The notes beneath the pieces were generated by a model, which worked only from the letters and a program-made list of their open reading frames with translations, made no database searches and was not told the DNA's origin. DNA of 64,000 bases from Hymenolepis diminuta (lineage: Eukaryota; Platyhelminthes; Cestoda; Cyclophyllidea; Hymenolepididae), in contig CAADRB010000020.1 of NCBI GenBank assembly GCA_900708905.1, positions 2,044,790 through 2,108,789 of the forward strand, in the 5' to 3' direction. The position numbers and the translations under genes were made by a program. Shown piece by piece: positions 9,436 through 24,400 of the stretch (position 1 is the stretch's first letter; each line of letters opens with the position of its first letter).

Positions 9436-12400
9436 TGGGCCGCTAGTCACTCCCACTCGGACACCGCGTCTGAAATGGTGAAAGTTGCTACTGATTAACA
9501 ATTTATTAGTAGTATGTGTATTATGAGACGCATATACCCCAAGTAAGCGCTTTTATCAGTGAAATGCAAGAGTTTTAGAGTAAGAGAAGTAACCTGGGAC
9601 TATTGTAATTCTAACCACATTTACTACTTGAAAGCATGATATTAAGACGAGACAGGGTCTAAACTAATACCGTACCACGTGATCGGTTACGGAGTCAAGT
9701 ATTGATAATTCAAAGTGAAAGTAACTTACCGTAAAAGTCGACAACGCATTTCTTCCAATCTTGGCGCGAATTCATCAGTGTCGGGCGATTTATAGTTCCA
9801 AAGTCGTTCAGCTATTGCACAAACAACAGGCCTGAGAAAGAAGAAAAATAAAATCCGTCAAACTACTGATAATAACTAAGTAGTATATGACTAAGTAGTA
9901 TGACTAAGTAACACACCAAATCCGCTGAATCACAGTCTCATCCGACTGCCATTCGTTCCACATGCAGGCTTCACCACCGATTACGCTGTTACTTTTGTTT
10001 GTGTCAAAAATGTCATCAAGATCTTGCTCTAGATCCAAAAATACAATATGGTACATTAAAGACGACATGAGTAACTCAGCTTTCTATTTAATTCATTTGC
10101 GTAAATGTATATCTCCATTAAAGAATGTTTTAGATAGACCTTCAGGCTTTCTCACAATAATTTATCTAATTAATTTGATTTCCGCCTCCTTTACTTGGCT
10201 TTACGTATGACTAATCTCTCGACCTTTAACCTGTTTCTTAATTTTTCCACTTTATCTAACACTTACTCTGATAAATAACCAAAATTTCAAATCCTAGTTG
10301 ATAGGTCGAAATCTTGTCTTTTTTCCTAACACAGATACCCTACCGACGCCACAATCTTAAAGCTTGTAAGGGCAATTGCTAGGCCACTTTTTTTCCTGCA
10401 ATTCTGAGATGTGGAGAGATGTAGATGTAAAGAGTAGAAACGGGATATTAATTGGATGAACCGTTTTATGATAATCGACCTTCAAGAGTTTAAATAAACA
10501 CAAAACGAAGGTAATAATCAAAGGAAATCTCCCAATCAGAGGACCACTGACTTCCAGTCACCAGCTGAATCAAGTTTACCTTGTCCTTAATCATAAACTG
10601 ATAATGCGATTTCAACTCAATATAAAATAAATCAAACCTAAGATACGAATTGGAAAGCAGGCACATAGCATTCAATATAGTATTTACCCAGGGGAGGATA
10701 AAGGCAAATTTGAAGATTCCAATCTTAAAATAAGGATTTCCATATAACTCCAGTCCCAAGATAAATAGGTGAGAATCGCAGTAGCAATTGGTTACCAGGA
10801 GCGAGGGTTCGCATTATTTTGCGTTTTCTTAATCTCACTCGGTTCAAACACATCTAACGGCAGAATAAAACTAACACCTAAAATTGATCGAGCTTCAAAA
10901 ATTAGGCGCAGACGCAACTCTCCTCTTTAGAGTTGCAGAGCCATTACTAGACGTAAACTGGTGAAATTTTTTCCATCTAGTTTTCAAGATAGCCTGCATG
11001 CATCGTAAAACTTTACAAGCAATTAAGGAATATCTTAACTCTTGATTTCAACCTAGAACCGATCTTACAAAAAGCTCGCATTCCACCTCCATTCTTGTTG
11101 ACCGCGATCGGCCATCCGCCCCGCTGCACAGGTATTGATGAGCGATGACCTAGTAACCTCTTATTTGACAGACTACACATTTCCCTCTACACTGTCGTTG
11201 CGTAGTATGCTATAAGTTATTCTGTCCCGTTTTGTCTTCTTCGCCCTCAATTTTCCCCTTTACTTGGATGTATAGCGCAAATTTGGTCTTATCCTCCCTC
11301 AAGTACTTAAGCTGATAAGCTGATGTCTACATATTCCATTAGATTTCTCATATCTCAAAAGATTTATCCTGAGATATAAATAACATCTTCCTACATTCTT
11401 CTGAAATTTCTCCGAAAAAACTTACTTGGAAAGAGATTGTTCTCATAATACGTTATCCATTCAGAAGGCCAAAAATAGGAATCCAAGTACCAGCCCTTAG
11501 AAATAATAGACGGGAAGCCAAAATATCCAGGTGTCCAGGATAAATCTTTCCATAGGTGAATCACGGAATTGTTGGGCAGCTAAGCACAGAAAAGCGTCAT
11601 AGACCGAAAATCACAGTACCTTAAGACCCGATTCAAAGGCTTCCTGCCAGAATATAAACTTCCTCCCTCCAGTCATGGAAGACTTCTTAGCAAATGCTTG
11701 GATACTGTTCAACAACTTCACAGTGAAGAGCTTTATTGCGTCGATAGATGTTTGCAATTGGTGGTCGGAGAGATAGTTTTGTATATGAGGGTTGGTTTCT
11801 CTGAAACAAAGTAAAAAAAATTCACTCATTAAATGTAGGAAATAGAGAATTAATTCATAGAAAAACTCACAGGCAACTGAATTCAACTTCATCAAAGCCC
11901 ATATGAAGGTAGCTTTCGGGAAAAAGCTCAATAATTTCTTTGAAAAATTTCACAAGGAGATCTAGAGTTTCTTCTTTAGTTGGATCAAGACCACCATAAT
12001 AAGGCGAGTCATAGTCTGTTTCATAACATTTGGCGAAGAGCTCGGGGTGAGAGTAGGCCCAGGACCGTGTATGACCTAAATATTTTGTCATAAATTAGAC
12101 TTACGAGCTAGAACACACAAATGCAGGTTGGTATTTAGATTAAAATATATTGACACAACTTATTCTACGTGCGTTGATCTTTTCCAAAAGGCTAAAACTA
12201 TTTATGTATTCAACAAACTCACACATATATTTACTATAGCATTTACAACGGTTTTAGCATCTGATGGAACGTACTGATTGAATAGTTCTGATCTCACGGA
12301 ACCAATATTATGATATGTTCGGGTTGGTCCAGAATGGATCGACATTGTGTTGATATTATAATCTCAAATAATAAGTTTATATTATTTAAAGATCGTACTT

Positions 12401-15400
12401 TGTGAGTACGTTTCTTGAATTTCGACATTCTCTTCCAGCTTTTGCTTATGATCTTTAGTTATGAAGGTCATATTCATAGAAACATGTTCTCTTTAATTCG
12501 AAGAGCAGTCTTGAATTGGGACAATTATACCAAAGCTCATCTGTGTCAGCGTAAAATATTAGGCTAATGGATATATTGACAATTTCTACTTTACGTGCTT
12601 CTATCCAAAGAAAAGATTTTTGAACTAACAGCATCCAAGTCGTAGTAAGTAGTTAAATAAACAGTTACCACCCATAACATCTCCAAATAAATGTTTGCTT
12701 AACCCCAAAACATAGATGCAATAAAATATAGTATAGTGTAAAAAGAATACCAGCTGGTTATTACATATCTATGAAAATAAACTTGCCCATGTCCAGACAT
12801 ACTATTTCTTTCGTTTTCAATCTCAACACCTTAAAATATTTCGGTACAATGAATAAAGGGATCAACCGCCATAGATCTCAAATCTCGTCTTGCACTTACT
12901 CCAACTAATCCGTCCTTTCAAATAGTATATTTGATCAACCGGAGTTAATATTATCGAGAAATTGTCTGCTAATCCCAATTATTTTCGTTTTTTTCTCTAG
13001 CATCTATGAAATATTTTAAAGATTTAAACCCGATTTTTTATTACATCAATTTCATTCTTTTAGCTGCTGTACTGTGAATGGCTGGAATTATCTTTATTAG
13101 GTCTAAGTTGTTAAATTTCTTGCTAAAAATAAGATTTATTTTTAAAACAAATAAAATAAAGCGAAAAAGTTTGAAGAACCTTAATAAGCGAATAGTGTAA
13201 ATTATTATTATTAATCACTTGGTTTATGTGAAAGAAAACTCTGGCAAACAAAAAACGATTGGGTATACGGCGAATGTTCGTAATCAATTATCTAACGTTA
13301 AAGGAAATTGCCAAAGTTTAGTAATGCTAACTTTAAATAAATTTCGGGAAAAAGTGATTTTAAAAGTTCAAAACTTGCCTGGTATGTCGAATTCGGGGAT
13401 AACTCTGATACCTCGCACTCTCGCGAATTCGATTATTTCTTTGATATCTTCATGAGTATAAATCATCTTTGGGTGATAAGCTGCCTAAAATGGAAAAGAA
13501 AGCATCAGGTGAAGGAAATTCCTCGACTGATTTTGGAAGATCCTTTACAACGCGCGATATTATATTAATCACTTTTTGCTTTACCAAATAGAATATGCGG
13601 ATAATTCACTAGGAAACTTCTTTACAGAAGTGCTTTTTTGTTAATTAAAGTCCAAACGCAGAAGATTGAACACGGAACTACATATATTTTTTCTAAACTA
13701 GAACATCCAGATCCGAAAATGGCTGAAAACATTTTACAAGCATTATTTGTATGGATGTAATTTCAAATAGTGACAGAAAAAGTGTGTCACTGATTTACAA
13801 AAGTACAAAAAGAGAGCGAAACAAAATTTTATCTGTTCTTAACTTTGCTTTTATGCGATTTGATTTGTCCCAAAATTTAATCACGTTGTCGCCTCATATA
13901 AAAACCACCTTTATTGAAAAAATTGATCATCAAAATGACATTGTATCTTACCCTTCTGTCCCTTCATATCATACTCTTCTGCTCCTGCGCAAATCATATT
14001 TATTAAGAAATGCTCTTGTTTCCTCACTTTAAGGCTTCCTAATTTATTATCTGCATAGAAATATTACGAGTTTCCTGGGATCTCTCAGATAATTAACACT
14101 AATTCGTATGGTAGTTCAAATTCGATCCACCAAACTGATATCAATAATTTTCCTATTTAAGATGAAAAGAAGAGATACATTTATCTTAATCTTCAGTATG
14201 TTTTTGCAAGGAACAAAATGGGCATAAAACTTAAATCTCGTTGATAAAATGGCCCTACCTCTTTGTAGAGTTCGGGGAATGTTTTGCTGGCAAAGGGGAA
14301 AGACTGATCATCAACAAGGTGCCAGTGGAAGACATTGAATTTGCTGAATGCCATGGCTTCCTAAAAAGAATAATAATATCAGTGCAACTTAGGCTAACGC
14401 ACTAATTAAACTAACAATTAAAATCAAACAGAAGTCCATATAAATGAGAGGGATGAAGAAAGGTTTGATCAAGGAAGACAATTTTGTGGCTGAAAAAAAT
14501 TACAACCCATCTACCCTATTAAGATATTTGTCTTCGTTTCAACCACAAAAATTGCGCTGGTAGGTTAATATTAAACAGTCCTTGTTTTACTTCAATCAAC
14601 CCCAGTCCAAATCTCTAAAAATAAGATATGTTCATTTGACTCAAGTAGAGTAGATGGGCATACTCGTCACGCAGTATGTGCTTCAGTTCGTCAATGGGAA
14701 AAAGGAACACAAACATGAACGCAAACAAAGCTAATCAATAAATTATAAATGCGCTTAAAGTGAGAGGACCTCAGATTTTAAACTTGTGTTAAATGTTGAC
14801 CCAAATCACTGGAATCAATATATTGAAAATGCAATTATAAACATGGAGATAATGAATTGCCACTACATAGAGGCAGTGCCGACACCCATTAGCATTCTGA
14901 AAATCTTTGTCAAAATACACAAGGGTGAAAAGTTCAACCTCACGCTCATGAGTTCTACAAGTGATAACTCGTTAAACAATTCCGTAGTAATTCCAAGGTC
15001 TAATTTATTAGTCGCCTGTTGTCCCAAGCTTACCCATACGGATTTCATGCAACGTTCCATCAAATCAACATGATGACTTATTCACTCCATTACCACATTT
15101 TTGTATTTCGTGTGTTGTCACATTTATTCCAACATATGAACTCCCAGTGAACCGTTACGTCATGTCAAAAAGCATTCAATTATGAATATATTTTCCTTCC
15201 TTATTCAATATAGGTCCATAGTTTAGTTACCCGATCATGTGCAGCCTCTTTTCCCATTCACTATTGGTCAACTTAATGATACAGATACCTTATTGGCAAT
15301 CATACTCACACCTTCCTGTTTGCTTGCCTCTGTTTGTGACTACCTATCGGGCTGTCTATGTGCGTATCCCGCTTAATGCATACTTATTGACAGTGCCGTT

Positions 15401-18400
15401 ATTCCATTCCTGTGTGTTGTCTAATTCAACATATTCTCTACGGTATTAAATTCTCTGGACTTCTATTACATTGGCTTAGTACTGATTTAATTCCTATACT
15501 ACTACTACTAGTAAAGTTGTAAGCGGGTATACTTCAGAATACCAAATTTGGCATCGCAATCAATTCAACCTCTGACATACTTCATTACACAAATTTCCAG
15601 ACCTGATTCTAAATATTTATTGAAGACACTCTCATAGAATTCACAGATTTCATTTCTATTAAGCGTCCAGCGCCATTATAAAGAGAGACGCAAAAATTTA
15701 ATCTCGACAAATGAAGGATCAAGTAATTTTCAAGTAATTTCATTGTAGTGAATAATAGCGTTCGATAAATGCATAAGATCAATTAAATCGGAATGACTTG
15801 CTAGTCACTTTCGTATTGTTGGCAAAAAAATGAGTAACTTTAATCAGTCCAAACAAACGCATTTTGAGGGTTATATATCACAACTCGAAAGTCAGCGTTA
15901 CTTAACAAGAAAACCAAATTCCCGCTAAAAAATATTTACTTTCATCGCCTAAGGTATCCATTTTAGAACTGACAGAGTAAATAAGACACGAAAAGCCATT
16001 TTCAAATTTATTTTAAACACTTAGATCGTTGATGAACACCAAAATGAAAAAGCAACACGCCAATCTAATCAGTAATTAACGAACGAAAACAGCAAAACTA
16101 CAAAAAGATCCTTACCGAAGAGTCAACTACCTTAACTTGACAGATTCGATCTCGTCGTTCTGTTAATTTGTAGATCGAAAAAGCGGGGATTTAAAATGCA
16201 AAAAAAACAACTCTTAAAGGTTAAGAAGTGGTAGAAGAGGGAAACAATGTACAGTAGATGCAATATTGATTCAACGTCACCGGCGTGAAAGGCAGTAATG
16301 ATTAATTCACTTCTCCGGTCAATGACAAAACAACTCAATAGTTTTAAAATGTTCTTATTAGTGCCTAAATTATACTAGTAAGTTATGCAGTCGCAAAACT
16401 TCTATCTTCTCATTCCCACCTAAGAGGATTAGCTACCGGAATTTTGTAAAAATGGCGACACAGTCTTTACAAAAAATAAAAGCAAAAAGCAGATGGCGAA
16501 GAGACGTAGAAAACGCACCAAATTGACAAGAATATTGCGTTTCGAGATGAAATGACGTGCGGTATCCAAATGCAAACCCCTGTGGGAGAAAGTGGGGAAA
16601 TCACTGATGAATGTTTGATTAATGAATATCTACACAAAAGGAAAAAATAAAATCAAAGTTATCATGTAAAATAGGTCAAACGAATCACAATATAGTTAAT
16701 TTACCGAAGATCCAGTAGGTGAGCACCAAAGAAGCTGACTGAAAGTTTCAAGGGCACGAATTGCTCCCCAAACCTCTTTGGCAATTATCTTAACTCCTTC
16801 AGGATTCACCAATAGAGAGTCTAAAAGAAAATACCAAAAAGGAGTATTTATGAGGAATTGAATATAATTGTTAATGCGTAGGGTAGAATTCAAGATAATT
16901 GAATTGAAATGAAAGTTTTTATACAAATTCAATCCCATAAAGTTTATTGGCGAAATCTGATTTCCAAGCTGTTAACAATAAAACTTCAGCAAATTAATTC
17001 TGTTTATAATGCATTAACTCCTATGTTAAGTGAAGATCATTTAAGTTCCAGACATTTAGTTGCTCAAGAATGTGCCAAGTTATCAGCACACTATGAAGCC
17101 TAGAAACCTGAGATTTAACTGAACAGATGGAGAAGGATCATTGCAGAATCATTTGCTCAGATCGATGCAAGTGTCAAGAATTGTGACGTAAAACTCATGA
17201 TCACAGGTTTTATAATGAAGTTCCGAGCCGTTTAAGGAACTGCGGGTGAAGGGTCAAGTTAAATCGGAATTTCAACTAAAATTCCATGTAAGTTGTGTTC
17301 CTCTGACGTTCTATTTTTTATAAGAAAAACCTTAATAATTTTTACATTATTTGCATTTTAAACTAGAGGGATACTTTCAATCACCTTCTATATTCCCTCA
17401 AGCGCAACACAATGTACGTAAGTAACCAAATATTAAAATCAATACTGCTGGAAGAATAATCTAGAAAAATTGATCTAAGAGGTGCATACAGGACTCATTC
17501 ATTTCAGCAGAGGGCCAAAAGTTGCCGAGACTTTTCACGGCGATTTGAAGACATTCGATGGCAAATGAGTGAAGTTTTTGGTTAGGGCAGGGAGGAAATA
17601 ACGCGAATTCACTAGCAGCAGGTCCATATAGATGGGTGATTTTTGTCTTTGGGACGAATTTGATATTTGCTTTAGAAGCAGTGCGGAGGTCTTCATCAAT
17701 CGTATTTGAGGTACTTCGAGGTGCGAAGAAACGAGAGTAGGTGGAAAGACGCGAGCAGTTATTGGTCAGACGTTGGTAACGACTGATGGCCTTCTGAAAA
17801 GGCGAGAGGGTTTAGTAAACAGAAATAACACAACAAACAGATTACTGATAATAATCACAGATCAGTTATAATTACGTAAATGTCAAGCAATTTAAATAAC
17901 TGTACTTTTCGATAACAAAACTCTGGTTTCAGCAATTAAAATTTCTGAAAGCGGTATAATATTGCTACTTAATTATAAATTCGGCGACTCGAACATCCAA
18001 TCAATTTCAAGAATCCCGCACATTTGCAACTGAAATGAGCCGAAGAAAAACGGCAAACCCTGCTACAAGCAATCGACGTAAACAATAGATGATGCAAATT
18101 TTTGCCCGAATCGATACTTCGATTCATCTTCTTGTCTACTTACAACTGAAAAACAAAATAGCAAACATAGCTAACGAAAAGGATTTTTAGGGAAAAGGCA
18201 AATTCAAACACTTCTAAATTAAAATATTAGTCTCATCTAGCTTCTATCGGCTGTAAGAAGTTACGAATAAATCGAGATGGCAATCACATAAATAAATCAA
18301 CCAACCACCAAGGTCTGAATATTGCGGACATAGTGTCATGCACAAGCCAGGAAGTCAAATAATTTAATTTTAAAATTGGAAAATTAATTACGGAATAAGC

Positions 18401-21400
18401 TCCTTTTGAAAAAATGGACATCACAATGCTTCCTGATTCGAATAAGGCTACTCTTGATGCTCTGATTTAACTACCCACTACTTTTCGACTTTATTAGATT
18501 TGTTTGCGGTTCTCCTTATTCATGTTTTGTCATGATTAAAAAGATATTGTACTGCCATGGTAAATAATAACAATAATAGTAACAGTTATTAGCCTTAATC
18601 CAACCTTCGATGAAGGGAGAAACATAGAAATTGCTTTTCGTGTTTTTTCGAAAATCAGTTGTTCTGTTGCCACGGCCATTACTAAAGTACATGCTTAGAT
18701 CAATGTCAAAGACTGTCATACCCTCATAAACTCAATAATGAGGTCCCGAGCAGCTTAAGAAACCAATGACGAATGGTTAACCTTGGATAAACTCTGGAAG
18801 CTCTGATGTACTTCAATCTCACCGGCTTATATAAACTAACAACTCTGTGACACCAAAGTTGGGAGTGGCGCCAAAATTAAATCTTATAAACTTAATCAAT
18901 TTTGGTTAACGCTGTCTTCTACAATAAGATAAATTTAAGCTGGTAGAAATCAAGAAAGTGAAGATGAATGCCAACTTTCGCACTTGAAAGCCAACATTTA
19001 CTACAGTTCCATCCACTTGCCTTGAAGGTTAAGATCCGATTGAATGCTCCCGAAAATCTCAAGGAATTGAATTTCTTAGGAATAAAGAGGCCTTAACTGC
19101 ATCTGGAGTTATGTATAAACCATGATTTCACGACAAAATACCCTCAATGAACATAATTTTAACAACTATGTACCCCAACCAAAACCGCATCTTTGATACA
19201 ACTTTTCATTTAAATGGACAAACATAAGCAAAGGCTTGTGTATAAATGAGATTACAAACAAAACCTCTTATTATGTGTGTTGATTTCATGAAATTTTTTA
19301 TAAAAGACGAATAATTATTAAAGTATTTGGTTTTGTAAATAGAGCATTAATTGCCACTAACTCTTAACTTTTAAACAAACTTCAGATAGCCAACTTAAGA
19401 CTGAACAAGTAATGCAAAAAATTACAACTTTGAACTGTGTGAAGCAACTGAATATACAATAGAAAGTCCAAATTATAAGGATAAAAAAGAATCTGAAAGC
19501 AACGTCAGGGCTACAACAAGTCTCACTTCATTTGTTTTTGGGTGCGGATTGTACGACAGTTACTAATGGGGTAGTTCGGATTCCAAAATTAAAATGTCAT
19601 GATTTGTCCCCAGGATTGCAGCAAATGCTTACTGATCGCTTATTTTTAAATCAATTCCAATTCAACTCATTTCTACTTCCGTTGATTGAGAAAACATGAC
19701 CTTACATGATAGTCAGCAGCTTACAGTTTTAAAATAGCAGAGCTGACATAGCTTCAAATTTTAAGTTAGCAGAGCTCCGTAATCTGTGTATTTAAAAGGA
19801 TAGGTAGATAGAATTAAATACTCACCTTGAGAATATAATTCGAGGGACCGCTGACAGAGATGCTGAAAGTGGGGAGAACTTCGTAGAAAGTATCATCTTT
19901 GTACCAGACTTGTGGTTTTGGAACCACCTGTCCGAAGGTTGGCGTAGGTGCTCGGGGAATGGGAATTAGATTCTGGGGGGAATCGACGTAAGACCAAATT
20001 TTCTCGTTTCGATAGACCTCATTTACTGGCTGTTTAAAGAAGGGACGAGCATTTATTATAAATAAAATTTGAGCAACGTAAAGATAAGTTTAAAATTTAA
20101 TGATCTTAGTGCTTGAAATGCTAGCAAAAATTATGTTTGTTTATATCGCTTGTACATGCATCAATTTTCGGTTAATCGATTTCATTCGAAGTGTTCAAGA
20201 AAATTCCCTGTTTCTAATTACTTCCCGTTCGTGCCTAACGGCCGTTAATCTATTCGATTTCTACGTTCGTCTCTTTCTGATTCAACGCTAATGTAAATTC
20301 GACCTGTGGCAAAGATGGTTAATCATCGAATCTTAATATTTAGTCGATTGCAGGTGCTACCCTTTTACTTAAAACCAGATGAATTTAAACCGGTTTGAGA
20401 TTCGGGATTAAAAAAGGAGATGAGTACAAGTCTTCGACCTCGAGAATCAACATCCGAAACAATTATCACCCGTTCACCCTCAAAGCTGTGCTCTCAATAG
20501 AACACTCTCATATACCTTCGAATAGAATGTATATTAAAATAATATTTAGGAACAATTATTATTTCATTCGGATGCTTGCGTTAACCGAGAGCAATTACAC
20601 TTTCACTCCCATGTATCCAGTGCACACTTGCGCCGTATCGATTACCGATTTTCATTAATTGATAGGGATCTCTAGGGATGGCTCAGCATGTCTACCTGTG
20701 TCATTCACGTGAAGATTTTATACGTTCGATGCGAACGCTTGATTCCCTCTCTTGACTTTTCATTGCTGTTCTACAATATACGTTGATTCTTACTACTCCT
20801 ACAAATTGACGATCCTAACCACTACAATCTCAAGCCCTGAATGTTTTTAAGGCTAGGAAACACTAACCGCAACCCGAGCTATATAAAATTCCTGATTTCA
20901 ATTTTGAAAACAAATCACTTCGAATTTGAATTAAATTGATTAACACTCCCACGAACATATTAGAATAGTGTAGCACTTTAGCTAAATCTGACAGATTCGG
21001 GTGCAAATAACTTAAACCCNCCCCCCTCCCCCAAAAAAATTATATTACACTGATGCATCTAATAATAAGAGGTGAAATAATATTAAAAGAATACATAACT
21101 TACCACATTATACGTGGGAGGCTTTATCTCTAAAAAATAAAAAAAGATTGATAGGAAGGCGAAGCAATGCTTTGCCGTGTACCGGAGGTGTAATATCGAT
21201 TTCCCGTCATAACCGTGCCACTTACACGTCATAACCATGGCGGACCACGGATGACGAAGTCAACCATCATTCATGGATTGGTCTGTTGTCTAACCAGTTA
21301 TACCCTGCAACATCGGACATGGAAGTCCAATAATTGTTTCACTCTTCTCCAGATAATCCCAATCCGATCAAGCCCAATTAGCTGCCTGTTTAGCTAGTAC

Positions 21401-24400
21401 TATAGTGACGAGACTTCATTTCCAGACTTGATCATGGAAGAGGAGACAACCGAATTCTTTTCAATGAATTTTAGGTGTGCCGATGGCGCAATGGTCAACA
21501 TGCATGTCACGAGATCAATGCCCATTGATGCACATCTAGTGGTCTGGGTGACCACCCTAGTTAACTGTGGCCAACAGGAGACGTAATAACAATCTGAGTT
21601 TTTCGCGAGAGCGGCTCCAAAATAACTTCCCTCTACCTAAGTCAAATGTTGTGAACGCTTCTCGTAACGGGATCGGTAAGTTTTTTAATGAATATTATGA
21701 ATTATGCACAGGGCATCAAAAGTATTCGATTCTGCTTCTTATCACCGATGGCGATTGATTCATTTTCCTAATTTTATTGACAAGATGGTTGAAAGTGATC
21801 GAGTTTTAGAGAAACATTGCCCACATCTAATCAACTTTTAACTTGAGCAAGTAATATGTTTCACTTATATCGTAAATAATAGAAGGGGAATTAGACTGAA
21901 TCCTAAAATGTGTGGAAAAAATAACATATAAGGATAGAGTTTTTAACATAATAACTACAGAGAAACTACGCGATTCGAAGCCACATGTTACTTTTTGTAT
22001 ACCGGATATTTCAAAGTAAAAATGGGAAGAATCAATAAGATAGGAATGATGCAACAGCTTGTCTTCCGATAGTAAGAAAATCGATACGAAAACATGGAAT
22101 GCAATTAACGTAATTAATGAGAACGCATCCAGGCCCGGGAATGAAAATAAGGGAAAGCCATACAAGCACAGTTTAACACTGATGCAACCGGAGGCATGAA
22201 TTTATTTGGGGAATCATTCAAGAATTTACATTGCTATAGAATACCAGAAGGCTTTGTGGTGTATATTTTTTTAATCATTTTATAATATACTTACGACATA
22301 ACTATTTACTCACCCTCAGTGAAACAGCTTACCGGGCTTTGCGGAATGAAAACTTTAAGCTATCTCCTCTCTGCTACATTAAGACTGTAAACTGCTAAAG
22401 ATCTTGTTAGATCATTCTGAGAAAATTAAAGAAAGCGGTACTTTTAAACTCATTGTCTTCAAAGGAATCCTAAAACCCTTAAGATAGAAATCTTCTGTTT
22501 TACAGAATTAATAAGTGTGGTTAGCCATTTCCATTACTGAGCACATACCGATCTCGTAGCCTCTGACGCATATGCTGACTAATACGCCACCGAAGGGAAT
22601 TGTATCTGCAATATGAACACTTGACTATCAAAACAACCGAATATAACTAGGGAAAGTAAAGATCATAACGATTGAACAATGCATTCGAAAGTATCTATTT
22701 CTTCAGTCACTTCTGAAAACGACAAAGACTTAAAGACAACCTGAAAAATGGATTAGTTTGACAGGCTTTAACTACCCTGTTTGGTTTGCATCACTCTGAA
22801 AATCACCTGGTAGAAAATGGTTTACTCTTTACCTCATAACATACATAAATATTTTTTAAAATAAGTCTTCAGTGATTACACTTGACAAGCTCTTGCAGGA
22901 TTTCAGCTTACTTGGATGAAATATTTAATAGCTATGACATTTTGCATGTCCATGCAATATTATCGGATCCTAGCAAGTAACTTTTATTGTACCAGTGAAT
23001 AGGGATATAGTGCAGAAATTTGGCGTGCCACTGATTTGGCGTTTTTGTAGGAAAAGAAGAACAAATTCAACCATAAAGCAAAAGTTCAAACCACCCCGAT
23101 TAAAGTGACCTTACACGTTGATTAATGTTGGTCGAATGAGAAAAAGGTCAGAAGAAAGATATGCTTAAAAAGGCGTAGCAAGTTAAAAATACCATCGAGC
23201 CTCAGTACTTAAGGTGAATGTAGGAAAATTACATTAAAAAACATCAAAGAAACGTTTCCTTTAAATAGAGGATTGCAGAAAAGAGTTGCAAGGTGTTTGC
23301 ATTAAAAAAGAAGAGAGACTAGAGTTAGTTAATATAAAATCTTGTGACGCATCGGTCGAAGTTGGAGATCAAAAGAGATCGATATCCATCATTGGACATA
23401 TAGCGATGTGGATGGTCAACCGCATTAGCATATACCAACCAACAAAAGGGGTGGTAGAATGCCAGTTTCTTGAAAGACCAACTCCAGAAGATCCTTCTAT
23501 CTATTCAAGTCAAGCGATCTTAGGATGAATATTCGATTTGATTTGCAGTGGACTTTAAAGTCAGTCAGATTTCAATAGGATTCAGATACCTGGCAGATAT
23601 ATTGTCCTCTCAATAGTTGTTTTCCAATGGAGACCCTTTTCCATGTAATTCGTGACCAAATACACAAAAACACGACCGTTTTCCTGAAACGTATAGCATG
23701 CTTCCTTCAAGTGCAGTGAGTAACATCGGTTCTGAGCATTAGAAATCCTATCTGTTGACATAAGTGTGAATTTTGGGGATCAGATTTTCTTCTCCAGATT
23801 GCAATCGTTAAACACGGTCATGGAAATTGCAATTCGAAATCCTGATACTTGGAAAGATCATTAATGAGAAAGTAAGTAAAACGGAAAGATTCGATTTAGA
23901 CCAATAAGACTCTTGATGTCTTGACTTCGTTTCTTACTTTCTCAACTTTAGCTTACTGGGCTACTTAGCTATACCCCACATTTAAATGGTTTTCCATGAT
24001 AAAAACATAAGTTTTTTTTTACTTTTCCATGGGCGATAACCGTGACAATATAAGAAACTAAGTGTAGCATATCAAAGAGCACATATTTCCGTGAAAAAGT
24101 AATAGAATATATATACCTCTTGTGTAATAGAGACGACGAAGTGATAAAACTAATGCATAGTAATGACGGATATAGACGCACTTAAATCTGCCACAGATTG
24201 ATTAATATAACTGCTCAATCAAGATAATACTTCACTTAAGGTTAACACCGGCTCCAACGAACTGAATTCTTCAGTTCAACTTTTTAAACGGGAAGGATAG
24301 AGAAATTATCTAAAATAAATAAATTAAAGTACTTTTTCTCTCATTCAGAGGCTTGATAATCCTGTTCCCACTTTTCTCGCCAACTTTGTTTTTCGGCGCC

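Larger units (their letters stand above)
17794..19825 (-). other. Hexosaminidase intron 3 (repeat-bearing)
   Basis: About 2 kb, holding a family E copy (18290-18545) and a family A copy (19415-19765). Nothing else recognised. Confidence 0.6.

Noticed and set aside
9290..9481. Plus-strand open frame opposite the hexosaminidase last exon
   Set aside because: It overlaps the coding exon antisense and has no family similarity.
14786..15073. Overlapping open frames on both strands in hexosaminidase intron 6
   Set aside because: No similarity, no splice support, and flanking exons join in phase without them.
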